Source: Acanthaster planci
Taxonomy: Eukaryota > Echinodermata > Asteroidea > Valvatida > Acanthasteridae
Length of the DNA stretch: 12,112 nt
Direction: 5' to 3'
Assembly (NCBI RefSeq): GCF_001949145.1
Contig: NW_019091508.1
Location: forward strand, 645,716-657,827
This document shows, one piece after another, positions 1 to 8,529 of the stretch. Made by a program: the position numbers and the translations under genes. The notes under the pieces are model-generated. The model did no database searches, was not told where the DNA came from, and saw only the letters and a list, made by a program, of their open reading frames with translations. The stretch's first letter is position 1. The number at the start of each line of letters is the position of its first letter.

Positions 1-1329
1 CAGTTTTAGCTGAAGCCTGCCATGAACGCATTAACAATGCCCAGTGCACATCTATGAAAGTCTCCATGTTTTTTTCTTTCCACTTGCCAGTGTATTTCTT
101 TGGTGCAATGCATATCAGTGACCGACATCCAATGATGCAGGTGGTAATGCTTTGTATTAGCACAATGACAATACTTGGAGCGAGTGACAAAATTATATCC
201 CACAGACACGTACTTCCTGTTTAATTTTGCTATATGACAATATGCAATATGAGGACGTGTCATTCATTGTTATTAATGTACAATTTTGGGTGCACATGTA
301 ACTTGGTGCTTTCCGGGTAGTTAGAAGTTTGTGCTTGACAAATTTTGGACTTGAATTTCCAACCCCCTTATTCTTCACTTTACCAAGAAAACTGCAACTA
401 ATCAGACTAACATCTAAAGTTTATCACTGGTTCAGTACTAATGTCTTTATTAGGTCTGCCAACACAAGCTTTAGCATGCCCACACCTTGTTTACCTGACT
501 GTAAATTGGTACACTAATACGACTCCGCAAACTGCTCTTGCTAGACCTGGTTGGACTCAGGTCTGATGGGCCCCCCTGCACCATTAGTTAATGTGGGGCT
601 TCAAGCATGAATTCTGTTCCAAGTACAAAGAATGTGTTCCGTGGTTACAGTTTGCCAGATTTTAGCTATTTAATTGAAGTAACTACATCAGAAATGCTTA
701 AGGTGTCAGGGTCAGTTCACACAAACCTTACTGAAACTTTTGCTGCCATGGAAAATATTTTGGTCAGACTTGAGAATAAACACTATTTGTATTTGATTAA
801 AGTATACCAAGTTTAATGTTATCACATCTTTTGTAAGGAGATGAAATCCTACCCACTTTCAGTAATTACCGATCAAATCTCTTTTTCACAATACAGGGTA
901 CTTATCTTCTACGGACCTTGGCCTACATTACCAGTGTGCATGGCAAATACCAACCAGTGCAGTAGTCATATGGGTAGATTGGAAGAACTTCTAGCCCACT
1001 GAATAATGCTCTGTAACACCCCCACACATGGCACAACTTTCCAGAATGCCAAAAATAAAACATGTAAACCGGATGACGATTGGCACCTTGACGTCGTGGG
1101 TCTTTTCTCGTTGGCAAAACAATGCACATGCTGATCTCTGCCCACCTGACATGCTCCTACTCCGAACGCTGTGCAAAATATGATGCTTTTCCCAGTGGCT
1201 TTTGAAGATCAGCCAATAACACCTTAATATATTAACGTTTTTACTTTCTTTTGAGATTCATTTTCTGTTTTTTTCAATTTTTTTTCTTCTAAGTTTGTAC
1301 ACCTACTGAAAGCAACACTCCTGTTTTCT
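1..1329. other. 3' flank and probable 3' UTR of the HAPSTR1-like gene
   Basis: AT-rich, CpG-poor sequence. The part next to 1330 should be 3' UTR on the minus strand. The open frames here (for example plus 607-816, 69 codons, and minus 6-263) are short and AT-driven, and match nothing I know. No RNA gene or clear repeat seen. Confidence 0.5.
812..817 (-). promoter_or_regulatory. Possible poly(A) signal of the HAPSTR1-like gene
   Basis: ATTAAA on the minus strand, about 513 nt past the stop codon. A canonical AATAAA lies further out at 446-451, and another ATTAAA at 669-674. Such hexamers are common in AT-rich DNA, so this only marks where the 3' UTR may end. Confidence 0.25.
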
Positions 1330-1526
1330 TCATAGTAGTCGGTTGCGTTTATGAGAGGGCGAGTCCATGTGCACGTCACTCGGGGAAGGGTTTCTCTTCC
1401 GCGAGTCGGGATGGGCAAAGAGTTCATCAGGGAAGAGATCTAGTACGTTTCCATGGCGACGGCGCGAATGGGAGTGGTGCGGGGGAGATTGGGAGACACC
1501 CACATTTGCCATAGCTCCATTTAAAC
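1330..1526 (-). CDS. HAPSTR1: HAPSTR1-like exon 3 (terminal coding exon)
   Basis: Starts after the acceptor TTTGTGCTAG (AG at 1528-1527). The G carried over from exon 2 plus GT completes a glycine codon, restoring GLNGAMANVGV as in the family. A His/Ser/Arg-rich stretch (about 180-188) and the basic tail with SPSHKRNRLL follow, then TGA at 1332-1330. The tail resembles the family C-terminus and probably acts as a second nuclear signal. Confidence 0.9.
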
Positions 1527-3983
1527 CTAGCACAAATGTAAACAAGTGGATGAATAAGCTTGCCCAACAGAAGTACAAAAAAGGAAACACCTGACAAAGT
1601 AAATATGACCATTCTTTCACCCAAATCCAATCAAGTGGTGTCAAATCGATGGATTTAATTGTCCGACATTTAAAAAGATATCTTTTATTTTCACTTAATA
1701 ACTTTAAGCATTGTTTATAAATAGGTTAATAAATGTATTTTTGTCCCAATATTATGGGAAATTGACGCCCAAAATAGAAATAATCAGTATCCACCTCAAG
1801 CATATTACTAAACGTAGTATTCTGTGAGCATTTGTTTCACCTTGTAAAGCTAATGCTTCTCTGAAGGGCTGCAGATCATCCGTCGTTTCCACTGCATGCC
1901 CGACGTCGTGCGACTGGGCATGGGTCCGCGGCGAGGAACGCTCCGACACACCCCGGCCCCCGGGGCTGGGCCGAATCCGGGGCGGGGGTGCCTTGCCGCA
2001 CAGGAATGCCAGGAGGTCCTCCCGCTTGATGTAGCGCCGGCGCTTCTTGACCCAGCCCACAACGTCCCTGGTGCGGCGCTGGTGCCCGATCTGCGTGCCA
2101 AACTCACTGGTCCTCCGGTGTGCTTCTAGGCTGTCTGTAATAAAATGCACCGTCAACAGTCTTCCCTGATTGAAAATTGTCACTCATTTGTGTAACTAGC
2201 AACTTATCTGAAATGCTACTCATCAACTAAGGTCCTGAATAGTATTTGCTACCCGAATGCTTTCTGTATTTTCTAGGTTCCAGCTGGCAAAATTTTAAAT
2301 CAAGCTGAGGTTTTAGCTGAATGCACAATTTTGGAGCCATTTACTTTTGATGCGTTGCTACATGACCATGTAAATGATAAGCTAGATACAAAACCTTTTC
2401 TTCCCGTGTGCTCAGGATTACAGCCAAAGTCTGTCCAAATCCACCAATTAAAGGTGAGGGATACAGTGGATGGGGCCAACCCAGAACAGACTTCATAACG
2501 GCTTTTAAACCGAAGATGAAAAGCACCACCACTGACATTCTGGAACTTCCCTACATCCTCAAGTCCACCACTACACAGTAAACCAATGGCATGTTACTGT
2601 TACTTCACAGAGAAAAACAGGTCTAATGTAGAGTAATACACCCGATACTAGTTGGGCTCTATTCTAGTCATTCACGTGAAGTCTCCCCCTAAAAAACTCA
2701 AGACATCTTGGAGAAGAGCAACAAGCCCTTCTTAGGGTTAGTCTTGTGTTTTGCAACGGGCCACTGATTGGACCCTGTGAATAAGGACTCCCTCATCAGA
2801 AATAAAAGGAGAGTGACTGGCCCTTCATAATCTTTACTTCATAGGGTCTATGCTCTGATGTGTACAGCCTTCTTGGCAAAGATGCCACATGAGATTGTGC
2901 ACATTCCAGTGAGAACTGGTTGAGCACACTCCACAGTATGTGGGCAAACCAGTTCACAGTATGTGTGTCCCCACACAACAGTAGGATCAAACTGCAATGT
3001 GCTCATGCCACACAGAGTTTATAGTGGGGACATACCGTACCTTTATACAATCTGGTGACTGAACTAGCAGCGTTCTGAAATGCAAGCCAAAGAGGTAGGG
3101 CATTGGATGGATTACACAGACGTTCTGCAAGGAGAAGCAAAAAATATTACGTCTTTTATGAACAGGATAACAAAATTAAAAACCTCTTATATGCAACTTT
3201 ATCATGCCAAAGTCCAAGAAGTTCCTTTTGTAATGGTGCAGACACACTGACAAAATGATACAGTAAAATGCACAAAAAGGTAAAGCAATCAGTAAAAGAG
3301 GGGACAATTATATGTTTGTAAAATAGGATATAACTAATCACATAACTTAAAATAACTAGGCTTCACTTTAGTACTTCCTCTCTTCTTCCATTTTTAGTGG
3401 AAGCCTATTTTTTTCCATTTCTTAGTTACTTGAGTTTTGCCATTTATCTCCCCAAAATATCAACTGTTTCCGCCAAATATCACAAATACATGTAAATAAT
3501 TTTCCAACAGTAAAACCCTTTCATTTCTATCAAGAAAAGATAATTACTAGCCTAATAGGCCAAAAAATACATGAAAATACATCAGAAGCATAGAAAACCA
3601 CTTTATTAAATTACGTTTTTATATTTGTTTACTTTTTTGACATGAACAGGAATAATGAATGACTGTAGCCTACACATGTACATCACAAACCATTTGCCAT
3701 GTTTGCAGACTGTAAATGATTTAATAACAATTCTAAACTACATCACGATCACGATATCCCTCTTTGTTCCCTTGTAAATCTGACCGAGTTTATAAAGATG
3801 CGTGACGGCGCTGGCGCAGGCTTGAAAGCTGTGCCACAGCTGGTCGGCAGCGACCTGTCGTTCTTGGGGCAGCCTCTCGTCTAAGTTGGGTTCGCTATCG
3901 AACTCTTCCAGACACTGCTGCTCCCAACTTGACGCCCAAAGTTCCCCGCCAGAGTCGTCTCCTCGCTCCTTCTGTTCACTCAT
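1330..3983 (-). CDS. HAPSTR1: HAPSTR1 (C16orf72) orthologue, three exons, complete
   Basis: Join of 3785-3983, 1841-2134 and 1330-1526 on the minus strand: 690 nt including the TGA stop, giving 229 residues. Family knowledge: HAPSTR1 is a mainly nuclear protein that binds the E3 ubiquitin ligase HUWE1 and tunes stress responses. Seen here, in order: an acidic N-terminus with SWEQQCLEEF (about 20-29); a QLWHSFQACASAVTHLYK helix-like segment (48-65); GTQIGHQRR (79-87); the basic cluster KKRRR (96-100), probably nuclear-localising; REDLLAFLCGK (105-114) followed by a proline run; a poorly conserved linker; DDLQPFREALALQ (152-164); GLNGAMANVGV (165-175); and a basic tail ending HKRNRLL. This order of blocks matches the vertebrate protein as I remember it. 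That protein is about 275 residues and has a second LW-FQ-LYK segment that is missing here. No frameshift or internal stop. The start ATG has A at -3. Identification is confident; it rests on motif recall, not a search. Confidence 0.93.
1527..1840 (-). other. HAPSTR1-like intron 2 (314 bp)
   Basis: A GT-AG, phase 1 intron between exons 2 and 3. It is AT-rich, with a T-rich block at about 1680-1740. I see no repeat or conserved element in it. Confidence 0.85.
1841..2134 (-). CDS. HAPSTR1: HAPSTR1-like exon 2
   Basis: Starts after the acceptor TTTTATTACAG (AG at 2136-2135) and ends at the donor CAAG|GTGAAA (GT at 1840-1839). It supplies the last two bases of codon 67, residues 68-164, and the first base of codon 165. 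It holds the best conserved part of the protein: the QIG block, WVKKRRR, REDLLAFLCGK and DLQPFREALALQ. The linker between CGKAPPPR and DDLQPF is coded by very GC-rich DNA (about 1930-2000), unlike the surrounding introns. The alternative acceptor 4 nt downstream would run straight into TAG. Confidence 0.92.
2135..3784 (-). other. HAPSTR1-like intron 1 (1,650 bp)
   Basis: A GT-AG, phase 1 intron. Open frames inside it (for example 2341-2538 and 2796-2990, minus) have no family resemblance and lie out of register with the gene. By eye I found no cassette exon for the second LW-FQ-LYK segment that the vertebrate protein carries. The only structured piece seen is a nested inverted repeat at 2911-2957. 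Confidence 0.85.
2911..2957. repeat. Small nested inverted repeat in intron 1
   Basis: GAACTGGTT (2913-2921) pairs with AACCAGTTC (2947-2955). Between these arms CCACA (2931-2935) pairs with TGTGG (2939-2943) across GTA. The stem is imperfect and short. No function is implied. Confidence 0.5.
3785..3983 (-). CDS. HAPSTR1: HAPSTR1-like exon 1 (coding part)
   Basis: Encodes residues 1-66 plus the first base of codon 67. The ATG is at 3983-3981 in a good context (ACC before ATG). The donor reads CTCG|GTCAGA, with GT at 3784-3783. Translation past this point gives LGQIYKGTKR, which has no family similarity, so the frame must leave here. The exon ends right after the conserved LYK motif, in phase 1. 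Confidence 0.9.
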
Positions 3984-4165
3984 GGTAGGAGCTGAGAGGT
4001 AGTTTGCCCTAAATATACTATTAAGATGAGATTCTTGGCCCTAAAACATGTCGATAATTTGGGGAACAATTCGTCAATACGCCCTGCGAATAACGTCGAA
4101 TGTCGCAGTGATCACGCAATGAATTGTGGGCGAGTGAGTTCTGCGCAAGCGCCGTACGTCATTTC
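3984..4165 (-). promoter_or_regulatory. 5' UTR and putative CpG-enriched promoter of the HAPSTR1-like gene
   Basis: Upstream of the minus-strand ATG the sequence becomes CpG-enriched at about 4080-4160. It contains an NRF1-like word TGCGCAAGCGC (4142-4152; the consensus is close to GCGCATGCGC), a CRE-like TGACGTA on the minus strand (4155-4161), and CCCACAATTCATTGCG (minus, about 4115-4130), which loosely recalls ZNF143-type promoter words. No TATA box is evident at a sensible distance. Such a set is typical of housekeeping promoters. The call is inferred from position and motif similarity. Confidence 0.5.
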
Positions 4166-4519
4166 CCCATATATTTCATGTTAATTAATTAAAAATGTTA
4201 ATCATTACAAACTCTACTTATTATTATTGCCCATCTTTCTGGAGAACAAGCAAAAAATTTTAAGGACATAGAAAAGGAAAATTAAATTTTCAAATGTGGC
4301 ATCAGAGAGAGGGAATATTTACTTCTTTTTTCGCTGAGGACATCGACTGTATGTACCCACAATGCAACATATTTTTTAGAGGCCATGTTACTTGTTTCTT
4401 CAATGGGTTTTGATAGCAGCAATGAGAAGGCATGAAACTCTGCGTGTATTTCACAGTTTCTCGACCAGTTACTGTTTGTTTTCGCACATAGAGAAATTCT
4501 GAAGTTGGTTTCTTGATGA
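4166..4519. other. AT-rich intergenic stretch
   Basis: Lies between the putative promoter and the CpG-rich frame at 4520. A 73-codon minus frame at 4302-4523 begins with GTG and matches nothing I know. I see nothing else. Confidence 0.4.
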
Positions 4520-4783
4520 GCACCCCTTTACGGAGGGGTTAAGGCCGCCGAGATTGGGCGCATCGCGAGTAAGCACGTCAAGGTGCCGACAGCGTCCCGG
4601 AAAACTCCCTCATCGCCCGGCAGTGAACGGGGGTCGGTCGCGGACAAGTCTGAGCGTAAATTTTTAAAGAGGTCGAACAACAAAAGTCCGATCAACAACA
4701 TGAATCACTGCGATGAACAAGAGCGACCGCAAAGTGAGCCAGAGGAGATGGAAACGCAGGAGGGTGAGGCCTGGGTCACTTAA
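4520..4783 (+). CDS. Unrecognised CpG-rich open frame; possible terminal exon or retroelement remnant
   Basis: An open plus-strand frame from about 4520 to a TAA at 4781-4783, roughly 87 codons, with no convincing ATG at its start (the first in-frame ATG is at 4700). An acceptor-like TTTCTTGATGAG ends just before it, so it could be a last exon entered by splicing. Residues include GGVKAAEIGRIASKHVKV, then a Ser/Lys/Arg-rich stretch with SSPGSERGS, then an acidic tail (EPEEMETQEGEAWVT). CpG and GC are clearly higher than on either side, which favours past or present coding. I do not recognise the protein. It could be an exon of a gene divergent from the HAPSTR1-like gene, a retrocopy piece, or the charged N-terminal part of a LINE ORF1. 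Confidence 0.35.
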   Translation, partial: APLYGGVKAAEIGRIASKHVKVPTASRKTPSSPGSERGSVADKSERKFLKRSNNKSPINNMNHCDEQERPQSEPEEMETQEGEAWVT

Positions 4784-4963
4784 ATCTTTAGTTACCCTGC
4801 TTGTAATTTTTGTATGGTTTGACTTTAGGCCTGACTTTCATTCATACCTTTGACATTTTGAATCAATGAATGCTTGACATGCATCAAGCCGGTCGATGAT
4901 CAAGTCATCGTGGTCATTATTTATCAGTGTTTACATGATTTATGACTTCTGTTTGCCTCTGTG

Positions 4964-5153
4964 CTGGTGTTGTAGGTCTCGAGACCTGGTCTCGGTCTCG
5001 AGACCGTCTCAAAATGCTTGAGACCTTTTTTGCTGTCTCAGTCTCGCCCTGTCAAAGCCTCGGTCTTGGGAGGGCCGGTATCAGTCTCGAAAGTGCCAGT
5101 CTTGGTCTCGAATGCCATAGTCTCGGGTCTCCCCTTGAGACCAGTCGAGACCA
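4964..5153 (+). mobile_element. Leader plus GTCTCGAGAC-word array, hAT-like non-autonomous element end
   Basis: Starts with CTGGTGTTGTAG (4964-4975), followed by a degenerate array of GTCTCG, GAGACC and GTCTCGAGAC words up to 5153. The words occur in both orientations, so the block is highly self-complementary. The leader nearly matches that of the array at 11684. hAT transposons often have ends of the CAGTGTTG type and carry short subterminal repeats that the transposase binds; placing this element among them is inference. The far end and the 8-bp target duplication were not resolved. Confidence 0.5.
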
Positions 5154-5413
5154 TAACAAAATGTGCACCTATCTACCACGCATGGACGTGGTTGCAAAAG
5201 GCAAATTACTTCCGCTTGAGTCAAATCTTCAACCACTGATATAAATACAACACAGTAATGTTCAGTTTTTTTGCAATAAACACTGATATCAATGCTGGAA
5301 TGAAGACTAGTCAATGCAGCGTGATGCAACCTTGTCCCAAGTTGCTACTTTATTTCCAATCCAGAGTAGCCATGCTGCTTGACACCATGGAGATGGAATG
5401 AGGTTGTGAGTAG

Positions 5414-5511
5414 CGGAATTCACACACTAGACTGGTTCGTGTTCCCTATGTAGTTTCCTGCTGAATGTAGGGCCGGGACGGGAACCAGTCTGTGTGTCAG
5501 CTTTCATTCCG
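5414..5511. repeat. Strong imperfect hairpin, precursor-like or a tiny palindromic element
   Basis: Arm 5421-5446 (ACACAC, then GACTGGTTC, then a CCC end) pairs with 5474-5497 (GGGACGG, then GAACCAGTC, then TGTGTGT). This gives about 22 paired bases with one small bulge, a mismatch and G-U pairs, around a loop of roughly 27-30 nt. Outer words CGGAAT (5414-5419) and ATTCCG (5506-5511) also pair after an asymmetric bulge. Size and pairing suit a microRNA precursor or a short foldback element. I recognise no known microRNA seed in it. Confidence 0.55.
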
Positions 5512-5733
5512 TCATGTATGTGATGCATGTTGTTTTAGTAGTTTCGTTACGGTACGTCTTTTTTGGATATTTGTTTTTCAGTATTTTGCTTACAAAAGCA
5601 GACTAAGGATCTTTGTTTTGATATTTACATCATATCATTCGGGACACTCGGGTTGAAAATGACCAGGGTAAAAGTAGAGCAGGGTCGCTGATAAAAGAAC
5701 TGAGACATTCTTTTACAAATATTTGACCTATTT

Positions 5734-5745
5734 GTGTGTGTGTGT
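5734..5745. repeat. (TG)6 microsatellite
   Basis: Six GT dinucleotides in a T-rich context. Short and unremarkable. Confidence 0.7.
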
Positions 5746-5847
5746 TTATGCTTAATGTTTTCATTTTATTTCTTTTGTACTTAATTGTACTGTGATATGT
5801 TTGTCCCTATTTACCCTTTGGTAAAAACTAAACATTGGTTTATGGTT

Positions 5848-5911
5848 GGTCTCGGTCTCGGATGTCCTGGTATCGGTCTCGGACATCAAGGTCTCGGATA
5901 CAAGACGCATG
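5848..5911 (+). repeat. Second GGTCTCGG array, possibly the far end of the 4964 element
   Basis: GGTCTCGGTCTCGG at 5848-5861, then two further GGTCTCGG words with spacers at about 5875 and 5890. It ends in CTCGGATACAAGAC, which loosely resembles the reverse complement of the 4964 leader (expected TACAACACCAG). It uses the same words as 4964-5153, but only in the GGTCTCGG orientation. Confidence 0.45.
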
Positions 5912-7122
5912 TGTTCCTTATGACACGGAACAATGTCAGTGGGCTCGTAGACGTTTTAATTATTACTTTTTGATAATTTCTGCTTTTAACTTTTCTTGGT
6001 TTTTAGGCCTAGGCCTTCATTTTTTCAGTTTCATTCTGTTTGAGAGTAGAAGAAATGCAAATACTATCGTATAGGCTAGTCCAAGTAACTTGGACCCTAC
6101 AGTTTGCCTTTTTTAGGTAACATCTGGACATTGTCAGGTCGAGGACCAAACCACAATCTAGCGACGTCCCTAGTTTCTGCTTATGTCGCTTGTTCAAGCG
6201 GCAGTGGCATCATTTTTATCAGGTCACATGATAATGATGTAATTTTCCCGCTCGATTTTGGGAAATAACGAGATTTGAAATGCCGGCAGCCAACATGGCC
6301 GCCATTGCTGTTACCACTTGAGTCTAAGGCAAAATTGTTTCTGATCGGTATTTTGGAAAATTGCCACAGTAAACATAAAATTTTCCACGGTGAATCGATG
6401 GTGATCTTTAATGGCAACATTTTCATGCATAAAGTAAACTTCAGCAACGCTTTTTTTTTTCACATAAACGTTTTCATCGACAGAATTGGATTCACCTGCA
6501 CACCAAATTCAACACATCCAGTGCAAGATTCGACCTAAAAATCTTGTTGATCGGCTTTTATAGATACCAAGTGAAAGGAAGGTTTCATTTAGATCTTGGG
6601 TGGCATGTTTCCTGTAAAGTTAATCAATCAGAGCAATTTGTGTTGAGGTTTTTGGCCGATAAAGAGATCGATGTCATCTGCGAAGCGTGATCTAAAAATA
6701 GTTCAAAAATTACGTCATCGTCACACAAACGAGCAGCGTATGCATACATGTAGTCTGGTGTTGTCATGAGATTGTGGGTTGGTCCCCGACTTGATTGTAT
6801 GCTAAATAGTTGGAACATAACAGAGGCAGTACCAGTAGGCCAATCATAACTTGAGGAAGGGACACTAATAATGATTTATGGTGACAACACTATTTCCAAA
6901 CACAGGTCATACATGTATGGCATTGTGGGAAACCTGAATTATGCATTATTGTTTGCGTTGCAAATGATATGTATGATCGTGACGACAGTCCGCCACGGTT
7001 TTCTGAACTTTAGAAATATATGTACATGTAGTCCACCTTAGCTGATGGACAATTTCTGTTGCAGCCTTTTAGCTAAGTGATAGCCAAGCTCAACTAAGAT
7101 TTATTCGAAGATTTATAAGAAA
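5912..7122. other. Intergenic stretch with no recognised gene
   Basis: AT-rich. Includes CAACATGGCCGCCATTG (about 6291-6307), which contains a YY1-like word and a tiny frame MAAIAVTT, but no sign of a gene follows. Plus frame 6275-6538 and minus frame 6181-6447 overlap there on opposite strands and match nothing I know. CATTGTGGGAAACC at about 6922 is a single promoter-like word without context. Confidence 0.4.
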
Positions 7123-7380
7123 GGGGAGTCAGGTTGGCGTAACGGTTCTTTCCTCGCCTTCCACCTCTGCGGTCCAGGTTCGATTCCCAGCTTGGTCCTC
7201 ATGTGGATTGGGTTTTCAGTCCCTTCCTGATTCCTCGGGTTTTACCCAGAATGTTTCTCTAGGATTTTCCACCCACCTCTAAAACTGTAACTGCTTCTCA
7301 TTTCAATGTGCCTGAGTCTTCAAATAGTGTATATGAAGTTGGCGCTTCACTTGGAGAAAGTTATTCCCTAGTTTTGCAAG
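7123..7380 (+). mobile_element. tRNA-derived SINE, old copy
   Basis: An RNA polymerase III A box TGGCGTAACGG (7135-7145) and B box GGTTCGATTCC (7177-7187) are spaced as in a tRNA, but the acceptor and T stems do not pair well, so this is not a functional tRNA. Downstream, 7205-7300 has C/T-rich words (CCTCGGGTTTTACCC, GGATTTTCCACCCACCTC, AACTGCTTCTCATTTC) that recall the central domain shared by several metazoan tRNA-SINEs. The 3' end, near 7380, is approximate. I saw no tail repeat or clear target duplication, which fits an old insertion. Confidence 0.7.
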
Positions 7381-7847
7381 GTAAAAGCTAATAAGCACTT
7401 GCCACGAATAAGGTACAAAAATGTACAGATCTGCCTGTGTTAAGTTGAAGATTAAACAAAAATCCAATTTTCCTCATATTCAATTGAAACATGAAAAGGG
7501 ACCAGACATGAGGGTTTTGCCTCTAAGGCTCCAGTGGCTAGTAGCCCATGTGTTTGCTATTTTGGTCTAAGTTATCTTGATGGTAATCAAATGTCAGAGA
7601 ATAAAAGTTGGCAAAAAGTGTTCCCCAGTTGTCCTTAAAAATCTGTTGAATACCCTTATTTGGTTTTGAAGCCAACTTCCAATGCAGGATAATTGGCAGA
7701 AATTAGTTACATAATGGCCTGTCATCCTGTCCAGAATTTTGTGGTCACTTGCCATCAATGGAGGATGAGTTCAGGATAGGATTTGTAAATCACTCCCATG
7801 TCCAGCAGTCAGAAGATTTCACCATTATTCACATGCATGTAATTATG
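7381..7847. other. Intergenic stretch between the SINE and the minisatellite
   Basis: I see no gene or repeat here, apart from CATGCATGTA at 7833-7842 just before the minisatellite leader. Confidence 0.4.
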
Positions 7848-7876
7848 TACAGTACATTGCGATTGAAAGTTAACAC
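7848..7876 (+). repeat. 29-nt leader shared with 9851-9879 (inverted)
   Basis: Begins TACAGTACATT and contains AAAGTTAAC. It matches the minus strand of 9851-9879 at 24 of 29 positions by hand count. Both copies are followed by a GGGAA-containing stretch and then a tandem array, so this looks like the conserved edge of a repeat family. Confidence 0.6.
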
Positions 7877-7961
7877 CAAAATGGGAAGATTTTTTCAGAT
7901 TTTTTCTCTTCCCAGGGAATTCCTCCTCATTTCACAAATTGTGAAAAAGTGTGCCAAAAGC

Positions 7962-8241
7962 GGGAAAATATTTTCACAGCTTTTCACACAAGTGGGAAAA
8001 TATTTTCACAGATTTTCCCCCAAGTGGGAAATGATTTTCACGTTTTTCCCACGAATGGGAAAAAAATTTTAACAGATTTTCCCACCCACAAGTGGGAAAA
8101 GATTTTCGCACATTTACCCACAAGTGGGACAAAATTTTCACAGATTTTCCCACAAGTGAGAAAAGATTTTCATGCTTTTTCTCACAAGTGGGAAAAGATT
8201 GTCACAGATTTTCTCTGGTAGTGGGGAAATAATTTTGCAGG
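7962..8241 (+). repeat. Minisatellite of about 32 bp, nine palindromic units
   Basis: Units start with GGGAAAA and run 31-37 bp (mostly 32). They consist of GGGAAAAGATTTTCACAG followed by ATTTTCCCACAAGT. The junction of each pair of units reads TTTTCCCACAAGTGGGAAAA, an inverted repeat with 9-bp arms and an AA spacer, so the array is a row of potential hairpins. More decayed units may extend back to about 7880. Frames that cross it give repetitive Lys/Phe-rich peptides and are not genes. Confidence 0.85.
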
Positions 8242-8529
8242 CTTTCTTCATTTAGTATTTGTGCATGTACAGTACATGTAGACATCAGGAAGTTTTTGTT
8301 CTCTGTGGTTTCAAACATGCACATCTCTGAATATGGAAAGTGGAGGAAAATCAGTCTGAGAGAAAGTTCTTCAAATCTCAGGAATATTCAGATTACTTGA
8401 GGAAAACAGCATTAAAATTCTAACGCAGCATATCTCTCACTTTTGAGCAAAATACAATGCGACAGGCGAAATCAAAGCTGGCTATGGTGGAGGTTGGAGA
8501 CAAGCACTGAACACCGAACAGCTGAATTA
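8242..8529. other. Flank of the minisatellite, no gene seen
   Basis: Contains GCATGTACAGTACATGTA (8263-8280), a near-palindrome sharing TACAGTACAT with the leader at 7848. It could mark the other edge of the same element. Nothing else recognised. Confidence 0.4.

Larger units (their letters stand above)
5154..5847. other. Non-coding stretch between two GTCTC-type arrays
   Basis: May be the interior of a single element running from 4964 to about 5911, or plain intergenic DNA. It contains the hairpin at 5414-5511 and a short (TG)6 run at 5734-5745. No coding exon recognised. Confidence 0.4.

Noticed and set aside
607-816. 69-codon plus frame with an ATG
   Set aside because: AT-rich, no recognisable motif, lies in the probable 3' flank of the minus-strand gene, and is within chance length.
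1367-1594. Plus-strand frame and minus frame 1427-1630 over exon 3
   Set aside because: Antisense or out-of-frame shadows of exon 3.
1896-2129. Plus-strand frame over HAPSTR1-like exon 2, and the minus frame 1850-2107
   Set aside because: Shadows of the real minus-strand exon; the GC-rich linker leaves all frames open. Only the frame with WVKKRRR and DLQPFREALALQ matches the family and the splice phases.
4976-5153. CRISPR-like array
   Set aside because: Repeats are short, degenerate and in both orientations, with no uniform spacers, in a eukaryotic context.
6275-6538. Plus frame of 87 codons near CAACATGGCCGCCATTG
   Set aside because: The frame starts at TTG, ends in low-complexity Phe/Asn-rich sequence, and has no splice or family support.
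7130-7198. Functional tRNA gene
   Set aside because: The A and B boxes are good, but the acceptor and T stems do not pair and SINE-like sequence follows, so a SINE head is the better reading.
7749-8221. Two plus-strand frames of 107 and 90 codons with Lys/Phe-rich repeats
   Set aside because: They follow from the 32-bp minisatellite; the repeat is not a multiple-of-three coding unit and its unit length varies (31-37 bp).
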